Shown: one piece after another, positions 1-11,185 of the stretch
Layout of the letters: each line of letters opens with the position of its first letter
How positions within the stretch are numbered: position 1 is the first letter of the stretch
Notes under the pieces: model-generated
The model's input: the letters and a program-made list of their open reading frames with translations, nothing else
Database searches by the model: none
What the model was told of the DNA's origin: nothing
DNA from: Epiperipatus broadwayi
Lineage: Eukaryota; Onychophora; Udeonychophora; Euonychophora; Peripatidae
DNA: 64,000 bases
NCBI GenBank assembly: GCA_028023455.1
Contig: JAQFVV010006220.1
Location: 8,413,852 to 8,477,851, forward strand
Direction of reading: 5' to 3'
Position numbers and translations under genes: made by a program

Positions 1-289
1 TCCTACAATATTCCATTTAGCATTAAACATTTTTTTCCAATGTATTCAGTCTTTCTTTACTTGAAAGTATTCTATTAATTATCATATTTTAAAATGGTAA
101 ACATTCTTTCAAAAGTGAAAAGAAAAAATAACAAATTATTTATAAATTAAATGGAGGACATATTTATTTACTGGGAAGATTAAATTAAATTGCTTAGAAA
201 ATATAAATAGTTATAAAATTAAAAATAGTAAACTTTTGAAATTTAATTTTAGTATTTCTTTTATCTATGTAAACGAAAATTATAATTAC

Positions 290-430
290 CTCAGAACCAA
301 TTTCTTTAATAGCAGCTTCAATGCAGGAAGGTGGCTCACTTTTTACAGTTGCAGGAACTTTGGTTAACATTTCTCTAACAAAATCTATTTGCCCACAATG
401 AGCTGCGACATGAATGACGGTAAGACCTGT
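290..430 (-). CDS. nompC: nompC/TRPN1 ankyrin-repeat exon (most 3' in window)
   Basis: A 141-bp, phase-0 exon encoding 47 residues: TGLTVIHVAAHCGQIDFVRE, then MLTKVPATVKSEPP and an extra tail ending IKEIGSE. The acceptor is a long T-tract ending TTTTTTTTCAG and the donor is GTAATTATA. The V-R-E-x-L-T-x-V-P-A-T-x-K-S-E segment is what makes me confident this is TRPN1: the same inter-repeat insertion follows this repeat in the insect protein as I recall it. The remaining repeats, linker, six transmembrane helices and TRP helix must lie beyond position 1, on the part of the chromosome to the left. Expression control is not visible here. Confidence 0.9.
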
Positions 431-519
431 CTGAAAAAAAAATCTTAAAGATTATTATATTGTATATACATAATCAAATATTTAGATACTTGGGAGTTGT
501 GTCATTTCAGCACTAAAAA

Positions 520-580
520 TGATCAGATGAGCCTTAACCCTTAATTCCACAATTCTATCACTGAGCTATGCTACATTGTA
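520..580 (-). repeat. tRNA-like sequence, probable SINE head
   Basis: Read on the minus strand the sequence has GTAGCATAGCTCAGTGATAG, close to a Pol III A box with the D-arm of a tRNA (TAGCTCAGTGGTAG). About 25 bases further is GGTTAAGGCTC, a weak B box. The anticodon stem does not pair well, so this is a tRNA-derived repeat rather than a working tRNA. It sits inside the nompC intron in the same orientation as the gene. No second copy was found here, so the length of the SINE body is unknown. Confidence 0.35.
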
Positions 581-2728
581 AAATATTTTATATAAATAAT
601 ATAATTCTTTTTCTGATTATAAAAACAGAATTTTGAATTGTATAACATGAATAATCTAAAGTTATAATATGAATTTGAATTCTAAATAATTAATTATAAC
701 AGTTAAAATGTTCTACAAATTATTTATAAATATAAAATTTGATAAAAAAATAACTACAAAGGATTTAAATACTAATGCAAAAGGATAAACAAAACATATT
801 CTATTAGAGTAAGTAAGGATTAGTGTACCAAAATATTAAATAGGTTACTTCATACTGAAAATCAAAACTAACATTATTAGCAATGGTTAAAATCAACCAG
901 TAACCAACAATCATTGTTTATCATATTAACAAAGTAAAATGCTAAGCTAATGTAAAGAAAATCTAAACAGGATCATTCATTTTTTACATATATCTTTATC
1001 TGTATATTTTTAGGAATGTGTAGAATTTGAAAGTTTTGTTATACATTGAATATAGTACATATGATCAGATAAAAGTGAAAGATGTTAAATGAAAAATTAA
1101 TTTTTAACTGAGTTTAAAGTTTATATCTGAGCAGGAAGTTACATAATAATGTTTAGCATGAAAAAAAAATGATTAGTAAATAATGTTTAATATGTATCCT
1201 AAACAATAAAATCAGAATGAATGCATTCATGTTGTATTATTACAGTTGAAAACTGAATTGCAATTATAAGCAATGGATAAATAGTGAATTATGATAATTA
1301 AGACATGTATGGGCAAGGATCTGGGCCAGAACTTTCTGCCCGATATACATCATGGGATTGTTTGCCTTTTACATATGTTACACACAATAGAAAGAATGTA
1401 GAAGTTCCATTATGTATTGAATTTTCAATTCTATTGTTAGTTTACATCATTCAATTACTGAATCTTAGAGTTTTAAGTATATAATGACAAACAATATTTC
1501 CATTATCAAATCTTGTATCCTATTTTCCATTGACATCTTGCATATTAAGGTTCCTTAATTTCCAATATACAACAGTTTATTTGAGGAGACCAAATATTTC
1601 TTTACCTTTTTTTCTCAAAAATTGAAAAGAACTGATTTCAACATTTTTTTTCAATAAATCAAATATAATAATAATATTGTATCTGATCAGATATTAATGA
1701 CCAGAACATATTCCAAAAACATTATTAAATGTAATTATTTTTTTATAATACATCACATAATATTTTGCTATTACAATCATAAAGTCATGATTGTGCTTTC
1801 TCGTCCATTTTCTGTTTTGGATAAGTGTTATCCATGTTTGATAAATTTTATTTCATTGGCATCAATCTTTAAGACAACTTCTGTCTCAACAAGGTTTAGC
1901 TAAACTGATGCTCACATTTGAAGAAAAAATAATCATCAACATAATTTTAAAAAAAACCAAAAACAAATTTGATAGTTGATTACTTACTCACAGGTGTTAA
2001 ATTGAATACCAACTCTACTTTGATATTTTAAATTATTTGTAATACTGAATAATAATTTATTTATTAACATTTGAATATCATTGGAAATTTATCTGATTAA
2101 TAATATTTATCAGATTAGGCATCATTATAAAAAGTAGAAAAGCGAATGTAAATAGATTCAGTTATCTTTGCAAAATGAAGACTGACAATAAAGGAGAGCA
2201 ATAACAATATGGTAATTACATATTATTAGAAAATCTGCATTAATATATATAGTTTCCAAAACCAACTTCTGAAAATTACACTATGAAATATAACACTATA
2301 AATTTATTTTCTAATCAACAACTAGAAAATATTAAATGATAAAGTAAGACTAAAAATATATTAATTAAAGAGTCTTCCTTATCAGCACTGCTAATAAAAT
2401 AGAATTGCAAAAGATGCAGTCGTGTAAAATTATCAAGTGCCTATTTGTTATAAATACTTGGAAGAATTACTAATTCTATTTTAAAAAATCTTGCTATTAT
2501 ATTTTTAAGTGTGAAATAAATGTGACATATCATTTACAAAAATAACTGGTGATATTGAACTATAAAATAGCATTTACAAATTTACATATCAATCAAAAAC
2601 TATGGCACATAATATTGCTGTTTTATAACATTTTTAATAGTATTAAAAAAGTTCATGTAAATAGAAAATCTAAGATTTTGGAGATTAGATTAGGTATTTG
2701 ATTATTGTAGTGTGTTTAGCTGTAATTT

Positions 2729-2800
2729 CAGTTTTGATGATGGATGGAGATTTTTGTCATTGGTCAGTTTTGATGATGGATGGAGATTTTTATCATTGGT
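2729..2800. repeat. 36-bp tandem duplication
   Basis: Two adjacent copies (2,729-2,764 and 2,765-2,800) of a unit starting CAGTTTTGATGATGGATGGA, differing at one position. Recent local slippage or unequal exchange within the nompC intron. Confidence 0.9.
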
Positions 2801-5268
2801 TTAAGGATACAATGATTTCATGCAACTCTGAGGGGTGTTCTATATCAGCTATTTGCTCCAACCCATTTTTTGTATTTCATATTGTTAATCACAGAGCAGT
2901 TAACATAATTCTGGCATGATTTCAGCTTCTAAGTCTCCAAAGAAAAGGAGAAAGGTATAGTTTACATTTCTAGCCCATAAAGCTCGAAAAAGGAGGGCAT
3001 AGTATTGTATTTTCCAGCCCCTCCATGAGAGCAGGGCTTTGCAAAGATTTTTGCATTTTTCTTATCATGTGTTGTAGTATCTTATAGTGTCTCAATTGAG
3101 ATAGTCCACTTGGTGTTCATGGTGCAGTGTGTACTTATAATCCAATAGCTGAATTCTTTATCTATATGAAAATTGCAGATCACTATTCATTCTGTTAACT
3201 GGCAGATTTCTGTCAGATTTCTTAAAAAAAAAATTAATGAGTATATAGTTTTAGGTATGAACTTTGTTTTGATTATACACAGATGTTTCATTTCTATTTT
3301 TTTTCCTCAGAGTGGGGCAATGTAACCATCTAGGTTACATAGCACACAGGAACATAATTGTGTATGTGCATATATATATATATTGTAACCTTTCCTTTTC
3401 ATATGTGTATTTTATACCAAAAAAAAATTAATTATTATACTTTCTAATTTGTCATTGTTGTTTTAAGATAAGGCCATAATATGGCTAGACAATTCAGCAT
3501 CAAAAACCTTTCTTTCTACTATAACCTGTCCACCCTGGATCTCCACATTTCTTACTATACACTTTGAATCTATCTGCTGCCTAGCTCTAACATTAATCCA
3601 TAAATCATACAATATATTTCATGAAACTCAACATTTGATTATAATTATCTATCAAGTAATTTCTAAGATAGATTTACAAAGACAGTTACAAGAGAATGGT
3701 TTTTAATAATAAAAATAAAATATATCTTTCCATGATATCTTGAATTAATCACATCAAATTAATAAAATTTATTATAATTTCACATCTTTTATAATAACTA
3801 CTACTACCTTATGCATATCTCAAGGTTTTTATTTATTCCCATATGATAACATAATAATTCCTCTATTTAAAATAATTGAATAATAAGAGGGATTTTACTA
3901 AGATCCAACTATTTTAATCATAACCACATCTAACATTATAATATATTTTTAATCATTTTATTAGAATTAGTATATATTTTTAACAAGAATAATAAATTCC
4001 AAATTATAAATCATCATCATATTTTCTAACAATTAATATAATTATAACTTATAACTAAAATGAACTATTTTTTTAAACTTTAGTCAGCTAAATTACCAAC
4101 TTATCCGGTTTTATATTCCCTGTTAACTTTAATTAAATTGTCTACAATGTTTTCGTACTAATATTTAATACTCATATATTCTTCTGAATGTATTTGAAAT
4201 GAATTCAAATTTACTTTCACAAGAAACTTCCACGTGACTATAAAGATATAATTATTCTTAAGTTAAAATTATAATGCTATTAAATATTCTCATTCAAGTA
4301 ATTATAATTGAATTTAATAAATAATTAATTTATCATTTTTGTTTTATATTATACTTCCAATAATTTGTGTATTTGGATATGACAAAGTGGGGAAAATAAT
4401 TCCAAACTGAAACAAAGACTTTACCACTGTATTTACAATATTAGTTTATTTATATGAATAACAATAATTATTAACAGAATTTTAAATAGTATGTATAATA
4501 ACAACAAAATATAACACATATAATTTCATTAACATTTGTACAATTATATACAATAATGGAAACTATTGACTCCTATCTGCCTAACAATAAAATTTTTTTA
4601 AACTTATATGAATCTATTTTTCTTATTTTTCCATTTCAAGAAATTATTGCGAATAATATTGTTATTTTTTTTATTTATTATAGGTTCCAAATTTTATATA
4701 TATCTCTTATTTAAGATACATTGTATTATTATCCTTATGAATACAAAACAACCACATCACATATTGTCATAATGTGATTATTTTATCACATAAAATCTAT
4801 GAAATTAATACCTATAATAACCAAAGATACAATACCATTTGATCATAACTCATTTCATTCATTCTTTCTTTGTTTGTTTTCATTATTGATCCCATTTGTT
4901 TTTATTTTCATATAGTGTCACTTTAAAATTAATTACCTAATACAGACTTTGTTTTGTATTTACATTTTTTTTTATAAATCCACCTATGTACCACACCTAT
5001 CTTACTTTCTTTATAATTAACATTATGTAGATACAAAAAAAAACTGATTTCTACTGCACTCAAATGCTACAAATCTAAAATGGGGGTCTTATTTTCCCTT
5101 TCAATAAAGTGTGCCCTCATGGCAAGTAATCATTTATTCTTCATGACACTGTCATAATATCCAGGCTTTCACATTAAGCACTTGTGGATTTGATCACTCT
5201 TATGAAAATTCCTCACACTAAATATAAAAAATTGTCTTCGTAAATCAATTATTAGCAAATATTCTTAC

Positions 5269-5367
5269 TTTGACACTGGTAGTATTCCAAGGGATGGCAG
5301 ACTTCAGTGCTTCAAGGACCTGAACATGACCATATTTAGCAGCTAAATGAATGGCTGTCATTCCTTC
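5269..5367 (-). CDS. nompC: nompC/TRPN1 ankyrin-repeat exon
   Basis: Exactly 99 bp, or 33 residues, the canonical length of one ankyrin repeat: EGMTAIHLAAKYGHVQVLEA.., ending TTSVK. The acceptor on the minus strand is AATTTATTAG and the donor GTAAGAA. Spliced to its neighbours it reads ..ALDENR-EGMTAIHLAAK.. and ..TTSVK-TGLTVIHVAAH.., so three repeats run on without a frame break. Phase 0 on both sides means the exon could be skipped or duplicated without shifting frame, a common way ankyrin arrays grow. It is flanked by introns of 1,039 bp (5') and 4,838 bp (3'). Confidence 0.9.
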
Positions 5368-6406
5368 CTAATAAATTATATAAATTCAATATTTAAATAA
5401 GCAAACAATTTATAATATATAATGATGAAGTACTAGTTAAAATAGCTGATGTTAAATACTTTAAATAAATATTACTTAAAGATTTATGCAATTGCAAAGT
5501 AGCAGAAAGCTTATTTTCAAAATTAGAATTCAACATTTAAACATTGGCTGTTTTCATTTTTTGTTGTTTTATTTAATAGTGCTTCATAATGTATACACTT
5601 ACATACTCATATATCTTACTTGTTTCAGTCATTTAGATCAATGGTGTGCAAACTATTTTCATTTCTGACTGCCATTTTATGTAAAAATTTTGTCATGACT
5701 GTTGGATAGATAGTATACATTTTTTAAATCACCAAAGTAGTTGGTGTGAAATTCTTTGTGGGGCAGGCACTTAGGCCTTGTTAGAAATCTGAATAAAACA
5801 TGTAATTTTATGAAACAATAGTTGTATTTATGCATGTGGGTAACTTTTAAAAAACCTTAAACATACAGGATTCATAACAAAAAATACAGGGATAAATTTG
5901 GGGTTTTCAGATTTTTTAAAACATTTAATAATCTCTACTCTCTTCTTTGAAAAATACTGAATTTTTATATATGACTTTGCAATTCAAAATTACACTGACC
6001 ATATGATGACAGTATTTATTTAAAATTATTGCACATTTTTATAAATCATTTTCCAGCTATTTCATAAGAAATAAATCACTATTGCAAAGTGAAATTATAT
6101 CATACTGTGTAAATAAAGCATATTGAGAAGATATTGCTGATATTTTTGAATGGGTTTGACTGTATATGTTACTGAAATATATACAAGAAATGATTAATTA
6201 ATGTTTTAAATTAGATTTTAGGAGATTTTAGAATATCTAAAAAGATTACATGCTAGAGAGATGGATAAACAAACATTTGCTGAAATAGTGTGGAGAAGAG
6301 AAACTTTGGATCAGACAAATAGAATAAACTTCAAAAATCTTCATACTAGTCATAAAGCAGAAAATAAATTTTGAATAAAGGAATATCATTAATAAAAGTA
6401 TCTTAC
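5368..6406 (-). other. nompC intron (1.0 kb) with possible hAT-like end
   Basis: AT-rich intron. At 5,639-5,670 on the plus strand the sequence CAATGGTGTGCAAACTATTT resembles the terminal inverted repeat of hAT transposons (CAGnGGTGGGCAAACT type), and GGGGCAGGCAC follows at 5,760. No matching opposite end was found, so this is only suggestive. Confidence 0.6.
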
Positions 6407-6508
6407 CCTATTTTCATCTAATGCAGATGCACCAGCTTCTAAAAGAACTTTTACTACCTCCTGATGTCCTCCAGCAGCAGCAAGATGGAGTGCTGTAGAA
6501 TCAGATGT
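6407..6508 (-). CDS. nompC: nompC/TRPN1 ankyrin-repeat exon
   Basis: The exon encodes 34 residues starting TSDSTALHLAAAGGHQEVVK and ending ASALDENR. It is one ankyrin repeat with the TALHLAA helix-1 motif and the G-H-x-E-V-V-K-V-L-L helix-2 motif. On the minus strand the acceptor reads TTTTGTTACAG and the donor GTAAGAT, both good matches to consensus. It is 102 bp and phase 0 at both ends. Order and wording (TALxLAAxGGH followed by AGAS..EN) match the late part of the TRPN ankyrin domain as I remember it from insects. The upstream intron is only 74 bp, the downstream one 1,039 bp. In the protein it would form part of the cytoplasmic spring, not the channel pore. Confidence 0.9.
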
Positions 6509-6582
6509 CTGTAACAAAATTATTTATAGTGCTGATTTTTGATAAGTTATAATATTTCATAATAATAGAAAAGTAAAATTAC
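6509..6582 (-). other. nompC short intron (74 bp)
   Basis: A 74-bp intron with GTAAGAT-class neighbours at the other junctions and its own GTAATT donor and TTACAG acceptor. It is far shorter than the other two introns in the window. Confidence 0.85.
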
Positions 6583-6687
6583 CTTATTTTTGGCTGACGT
6601 CACTACAATTTTATTAAAGCGCATCAGTTCTTTAATGACAGCAACACTTCCTTTCATTGCAGCAATATGGGCACAAGTGAAACCATT
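6583..6687 (-). CDS. nompC: nompC/TRPN1 ankyrin-repeat exon (most 5' of four seen)
   Basis: This internal exon encodes 35 residues beginning NGFTCAHIAAMKGSVAVIKE and ending in SAKNK. It is read on the minus strand between an acceptor ending TTTTTAG (plus 6,688 onward) and a GTAATT donor (plus 6,577-6,582). It carries the ankyrin signature (T-x-x-H-I-A-A, then V-I-x-E-L). NompC is a TRPN cation channel whose roughly 29 N-terminal ankyrin repeats act as a gating spring tied to microtubules in mechanosensory cilia. The stretch T-C-A-H-I-A-A-M-x-G-S-V is distinctive of TRPN proteins rather than generic ankyrins; that recognition is from memory, not a search. The exon is 105 bp and starts and ends in phase 0. 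It joins the next exon across a 74-bp intron to give ..AKNK-TSDSTALHLAA.., as expected for two consecutive repeats. No earlier exon was found to its right. Confidence 0.9.
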
Positions 6688-9600
6688 CTAAAAATTATAA
6701 AATAAAAAACTAATAAGATAAATTTGATGTTGTTGTTGTTGTTGTTTTTTTTTTTAAAAAAAAGAAGTTAATAATCAGTTTTGAATATGTTTCTAAATAT
6801 GTGAGTGCATACTTTCATTAAGAGATTTGTGTTACAGTTGTGAAGGCAGCACATTTGACATATCAATTAAACTGTACAATGGTAAGGATATGTGTGAGAG
6901 ATTGTAGGCTGAGTCAACTGATGAGTGCTGGTTCAGCATAAAATGTGCATCTCGAGAATGATGGATTTTTTTGCATGTCTTTGGTCAAATGTTTATGATT
7001 ACGTCCCTCCACAAGATATTAAGAGTAGATAAAAACCAGTTCCTATCTTGCATAAAAGTGGGATGGTGAGAATTATATGACAGAAATATTATTTATTATT
7101 GGATAATCCCTAGTCTAATGAATGACTGATAAAAATTATTAATATACTACTTCATAATGATTCAAATTTTATAAGCATTTGATTTATACATTGTTTTAAA
7201 AATAAAAATTCATTTTACAATTCAGTAGTTGTTTACTTAATCATTTATCATATTTTGTCTGGCCATGATAAATAACAAAATTGTTGATAAAGCATTAACA
7301 TAAAATTTTGCATGGTAACATGTAATGCATCATCAAGTTAATGTTTGCTTTAGCAGTAAAAGACCTATCTCTGATTTCATCTACAAATAACTCATAGAGT
7401 CTTAAAAGTTTTCACTAAATTGTCATATGTGATTATGTTACTTGCACTGAATATGCTAAGTAAAAAAATATTGTAGTGATGATGTTATCTACACTCTGAA
7501 ATAAAATACATTTTCAAATTTTTTTATTTATTAGTTAATATTGTATCTGAAATGGATTAGAATATAAATTACGCATTTCTGTTTCCCAAACTGTTAGCAA
7601 ATTAAAATTATTTTATAAAAAACAATAATTTCAATTAATAAAAAAAAATTATATTTTAAAATTAATCACATAAAAATAAAACATTGCATGATTTGTTTAC
7701 TTTATATTTAATTACTATAATTTGATTTACAAGTGTCAAACTAATTTAGGTAAATATATTAAAGATTATAACAACCTAATTATCAGACTAGAGATTATAA
7801 TATTCCTAGCCCTTAAACTCTGTTAAAAACTAAAGTATCTGTTAAACATAACTACACGGAATCAATAATCCAACTTCAACCCCCTTTTTTTCATTTGCAT
7901 TTATTTTTTTGATATAAAAAACTTCACTTTGCATATTTGTAACATATAAATAAATACATCAATCCGTATTCAATAGAAGAAACTTTATCCTGTTCTATTC
8001 TTTAAATGCTTATTCTGCATTTACACAAAAATGACTTTAAAATGGTACCTAGAATACTGTTTACTTATTATTATTATTTTTTACATCTAATTAAAATATA
8101 ATTATATATTATGTTCCCTATTCAAAGACAAATGAAGATAATGAGGTATTAGAGTATTATAACCAATCCAAAAACATTTGACTACCCTCAGTAGTATTTT
8201 GTCATTCTCATTATATTTTCAAGTGGTTTATTTTAAAGTTCCAATGTTTAGAGCTATGTCATAAACGTTGATGTGAATCCTTTACACCATTAGATACTAA
8301 TGAATTTAATAAAATGATAATGTTATTTATAATATTTTTAGTTAAAATTTTTTTTTATTACTACAATTTAATCTAAAAAAAAAAAAAAAATTTAAATCTA
8401 TTCTTATATACTTAAATAAAATGCTTTTCATATATATTTTATTTCAAACAAATTTAAAAAAATCTCTGATGAAGATTATAGATCAGTTAAAATTGTTAAT
8501 AATAATAAAAAAGATTATAAAAAAATCATTGTATTCAAGTACATAGGAATTGATTTTTAAAGTCTTTTAAAAATAATGATAATATAATATAAAGAAAGAA
8601 TTAGATTTTATCATTTAATTTACAGATGTCAAATTTCTTACATTCATACATGTTAGAGCATCTGCTTTAGATTATACATTAATGACTAATATAAATAATC
8701 TATTATTCAAATATCCTTGTATATTTGTGAATATTCATTTTTTTCTATATTTTTTATGTTTAGTTTTTATAAAATTCTGCTTTTTTTATTTTATTCAATT
8801 TTTTTTTGTATAAATTATTTGTTGTGTATCATTTTGAAGTTTAAATGTTATTGTTATGGCTTCTTCTTTACTTTCTTTGCATTTTTTTCTTATATTAATA
8901 TATATTACTTTATTATAACTCCTTTCTTATATACTTATATACAATTTTTGTACATAATTCCTCCATTATTTTTCTAACAGTTTCGACTGTTCTGCAGTTT
9001 TCATCAGAGCTACAACATTTAAACATATAATTATATAACCATTAATTTATATACATATAAAAATACATATTTTACATTATTATTCATAAAGGAGGAATTA
9101 TATATAAAGATTGTATTTAAGTGTATAAGAGAAGAGTTATAATAAAGTAATAAGTTTAAATATTTTTGTATATTAAAAAACTATTATAGCTTTATATATA
9201 ACATGAATGAATAATTGTAGAATAATTGATAAAAAAGTAGTTTTTTTATGAAATAAAAACTTTACATACACTAAGTTTATCAAAATAAAATACTTTCACA
9301 AAGTGTAAGCTATAAAATAAAGTCATTGATTTAAAAATATGATTATTTTCAATATTGTATTTGTGTATAATCACCATGGTATTCTCTGGTTAAGGTATAC
9401 CATCAATACCAGTTAATCTTAAAAAAGTTATATGTATAGCCTAAATGTGAAATTAGAAATTATCAGAGATTAATAAAATATAGGTGTCATTTGAAAATAC
9501 ATTTCATTACCTGATACCACTGCTAGACTTATGATCTAAAATAATTAACAAAGTCCATGCTTAAAATTGCAAAACAATATTTATTGTTCAGAGTGATAGA

Positions 9601-10021
9601 AATGATTTTTAATTTCAATGATACAAGATAAATTCTAAAATTCCATTTTAAAATGGCAAAAAAAAAAGATGTTTATCTTTGTTTGGCAAATAATAAAAAA
9701 ATAGGAACCATTTTTAATTAGTAAAAAAATAAATCCTGAAGTTTTTATTGTCATTTACTTGGAAATCTAATTAAAAAAATTATATGCATTATTATTATTA
9801 TATAAAAAAAAAATCTACTTTCTAAGTGTGCATATATGAACAAAAAGCAAAATGTCATTTAATTGTCTTTTTTTTTTTAAATAATTGAATATTACTTCTG
9901 AGTTTTTAATTCATTATTTTCTAGCCGCACTTCCCATGTAATTAACTTTTAAAAAATGAATTAATATGTCTATATAATACAGTATTAATATTGATACTTT
10001 ACTTAAATATATTATTTCTAT
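6688..10021. other. non-coding AT-rich DNA
   Basis: No gene recognised. Contains a TGT microsatellite (6,728-6,746) and one copy of the CTGATGA hairpin repeat (8,977-9,010, listed separately). This may be nompC 5' intron or intergenic DNA; no minus-strand ankyrin exon with splice signals was seen. Confidence 0.6.
8970..9070 (-). repeat. CTGATGA hairpin repeat, copy 1
   Basis: On the minus strand CTCTGATGAAAACTGCAGAA is followed by CAGTCGAAACTGTTAG. The ACTG/CAGT arms can pair, and GAAAC follows directly. Two related copies occur at 24,600-24,660 and 29,525-29,600. This one has the least extended flanking similarity. It is most likely the end of a dispersed retroelement or MITE. Confidence 0.6.
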
Positions 10022-10371
10022 GATAAGAGTACCAAATTCTTTATAGTGTAGTGCCACCAAGTGCAAGCTTTTGTAATCAGTGGATGCAGGAAAGTTTGTG
10101 CATAAAATCCCTATCTAGTGCCTACTTATCCAAAATCCCCAGATTAGTTTCTATGTGGTTTTCATCAGTGAGGAGTCTTGGATTTAAGAGCACCACACCT
10201 AGATCTTAGTATCTAATGCAACCCTCAAAAGTCACAAGTTAGAAACTAGTCTGGGGATGTTGGATGAATAGGCACTAAATATGGATTTTATGCACTAATC
10301 TTCCTGCATTCATTGATTACAAAATATTGTACTTGTTAGCATTATTGTATAAAGAGTTTGGTCCTTTTATA
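10022..10371. mobile_element. palindromic MITE-like element, family A
   Basis: A 350-bp element whose two halves are inverted copies. The left arm runs ATAAGAGTACCAAATTCTTT, then AGTGCCACCAAGTGCAAGC, ..CAGTGGATGCAGGAAA.., ..ATCCCCAGATTAGTTTCT. The right arm read in reverse gives the same order with mismatches (ACCAAACTCTTTATA.., ..AATGCAGGAAGATTAG.., ..ATCCCCAGACTAGTTTCT). The centre holds AGATCTTAGTATCTAATGCA. No coding capacity. Related pieces lie at 16,240-16,420, 57,030-57,140 and 60,712-61,565, so it is a true repeat family. The superfamily is not assigned because a clear target-site duplication was not found. Confidence 0.75.
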
Positions 10372-10433
10372 AACAGCATGAGTATGCATATGAAATGGTG
10401 ATCCTGTGATGTATTTTGATGGTATTATTTTTC

Positions 10434-11185
10434 CTATTTATTATTTATTTAGTGTATAAATCTAGATAGCTTTTTTATATTTTCCTGAAGGTTTGTGCTG
10501 ATGGTATTTTAGTTGTATTTTTATATTGGACTATTTCCATCATCTAATATGGGTATTGAATGTCTTTAGAAAAATTTAACTTTATTTAAAATTCCAAATA
10601 CATTCAACTGTTAGTAATAACACATCAAACAAATTAGTATATGCACAATGTTCCAAGAGGTATTAGTCCTCCCTCTTCTCCAGGTGTTTCTGGCCTGACC
10701 AGTGACAGTACTAGCATGGGATTCAAACCTGGAGCCTTAGATTTTTTATTATTGAATTTTAAGGTAACACTCTAACCAACTGAGCCAATTAGTTAGAGCA
10801 TTACGTTAAAATTCAATAATCCTTAGATTCTTTATTATTGAATTTTAAGGTAATGCTCTAACCAACTGAGCCATATAATTAGAGCGCTTCCTTAAAATTT
10901 AATAATCAAGAATCTAAGGATTCTAGTTTGAATCCCATGCAAGTACTGTCACTGGTCAGGCCAGCAACACCTGAAGGAGAAGGGAGAATAATACCTTTTG
11001 AAACATTGTACATATACTAATTTGTTTAATGTGTTATTACTAACAGTTGAATGTATTTGGAATATTTAAATAAAGTTAAATTTTTCTAAAGATATTCAAT
11101 ATGCATATTAGATGATGGAAATAGTCCACTATAAAAATACAGCTTTTTTATATTATTATTACTATTTATTATTTATTTAGTGTAT
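10434..11185. mobile_element. fold-back element with tRNA-like core, copy 1
   Basis: Two inverted copies of one sequence face each other. The left arm (about 10,483-10,790) and right arm (about 10,800-11,140) both contain the motifs for GTCCAATATAAAAATAC, CTAATATnnnTATTGAATGTC, a run around ACATTCAACTGTTAGTAATAACAC, and an inner tRNA-like stretch. Read outward from the centre, each arm has TGGCTCAGTTGGTTAGAG (A box) and then GGTTTGAATCCCATG or a variant (B box), about 45 bases apart. Flanking direct repeats AGCTTTTTTATATT (10,468 and 11,141) and a 24-bp CTATTTATTATTTATTTAGT.. (10,434 and 11,162) border it. It is either a SINE inserted as an inverted pair or a fold-back transposon that has captured a SINE. 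Confidence 0.7.

Larger units (their letters stand above)
431..5268 (-). other. nompC intron (4.8 kb)
   Basis: AT-rich intron between two nompC exons. It contains a tRNA-like sequence at 520-580, a 36-bp tandem duplication at 2,729-2,800, a GC-richer patch at 1,310-1,380 with a short hairpin (GGGCAAGG..CTGCCCG region), and a short TA run near 3,370. No coding sequence could be supported; the open frames at 1,697-1,903 and 2,698-2,919 have no homology I recognise and lie on the opposite strand. Confidence 0.8.

Noticed and set aside
1310-1380. GC-richer patch in the nompC intron that could be an exon
   Set aside because: No acceptor and donor pair with an open frame between them in nompC orientation, and no ankyrin signature; a short hairpin explains the composition better.
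2917-2961. Short frame ending SPKKRRKV then stop, resembling a nuclear localisation signal
   Set aside because: Only 14 codons, on the strand opposite nompC inside its intron, with no splice signals; a chance match.
5639-6370. Possible hAT transposon from TGGTGTGCAAACT to 6,370
   Set aside because: Only one end resembles hAT; no inverted partner or transposase could be found.
8717-8977. 86-codon frame of F, Y, I and L residues
   Set aside because: Composition is that of translated T-rich DNA; no start context or homology.
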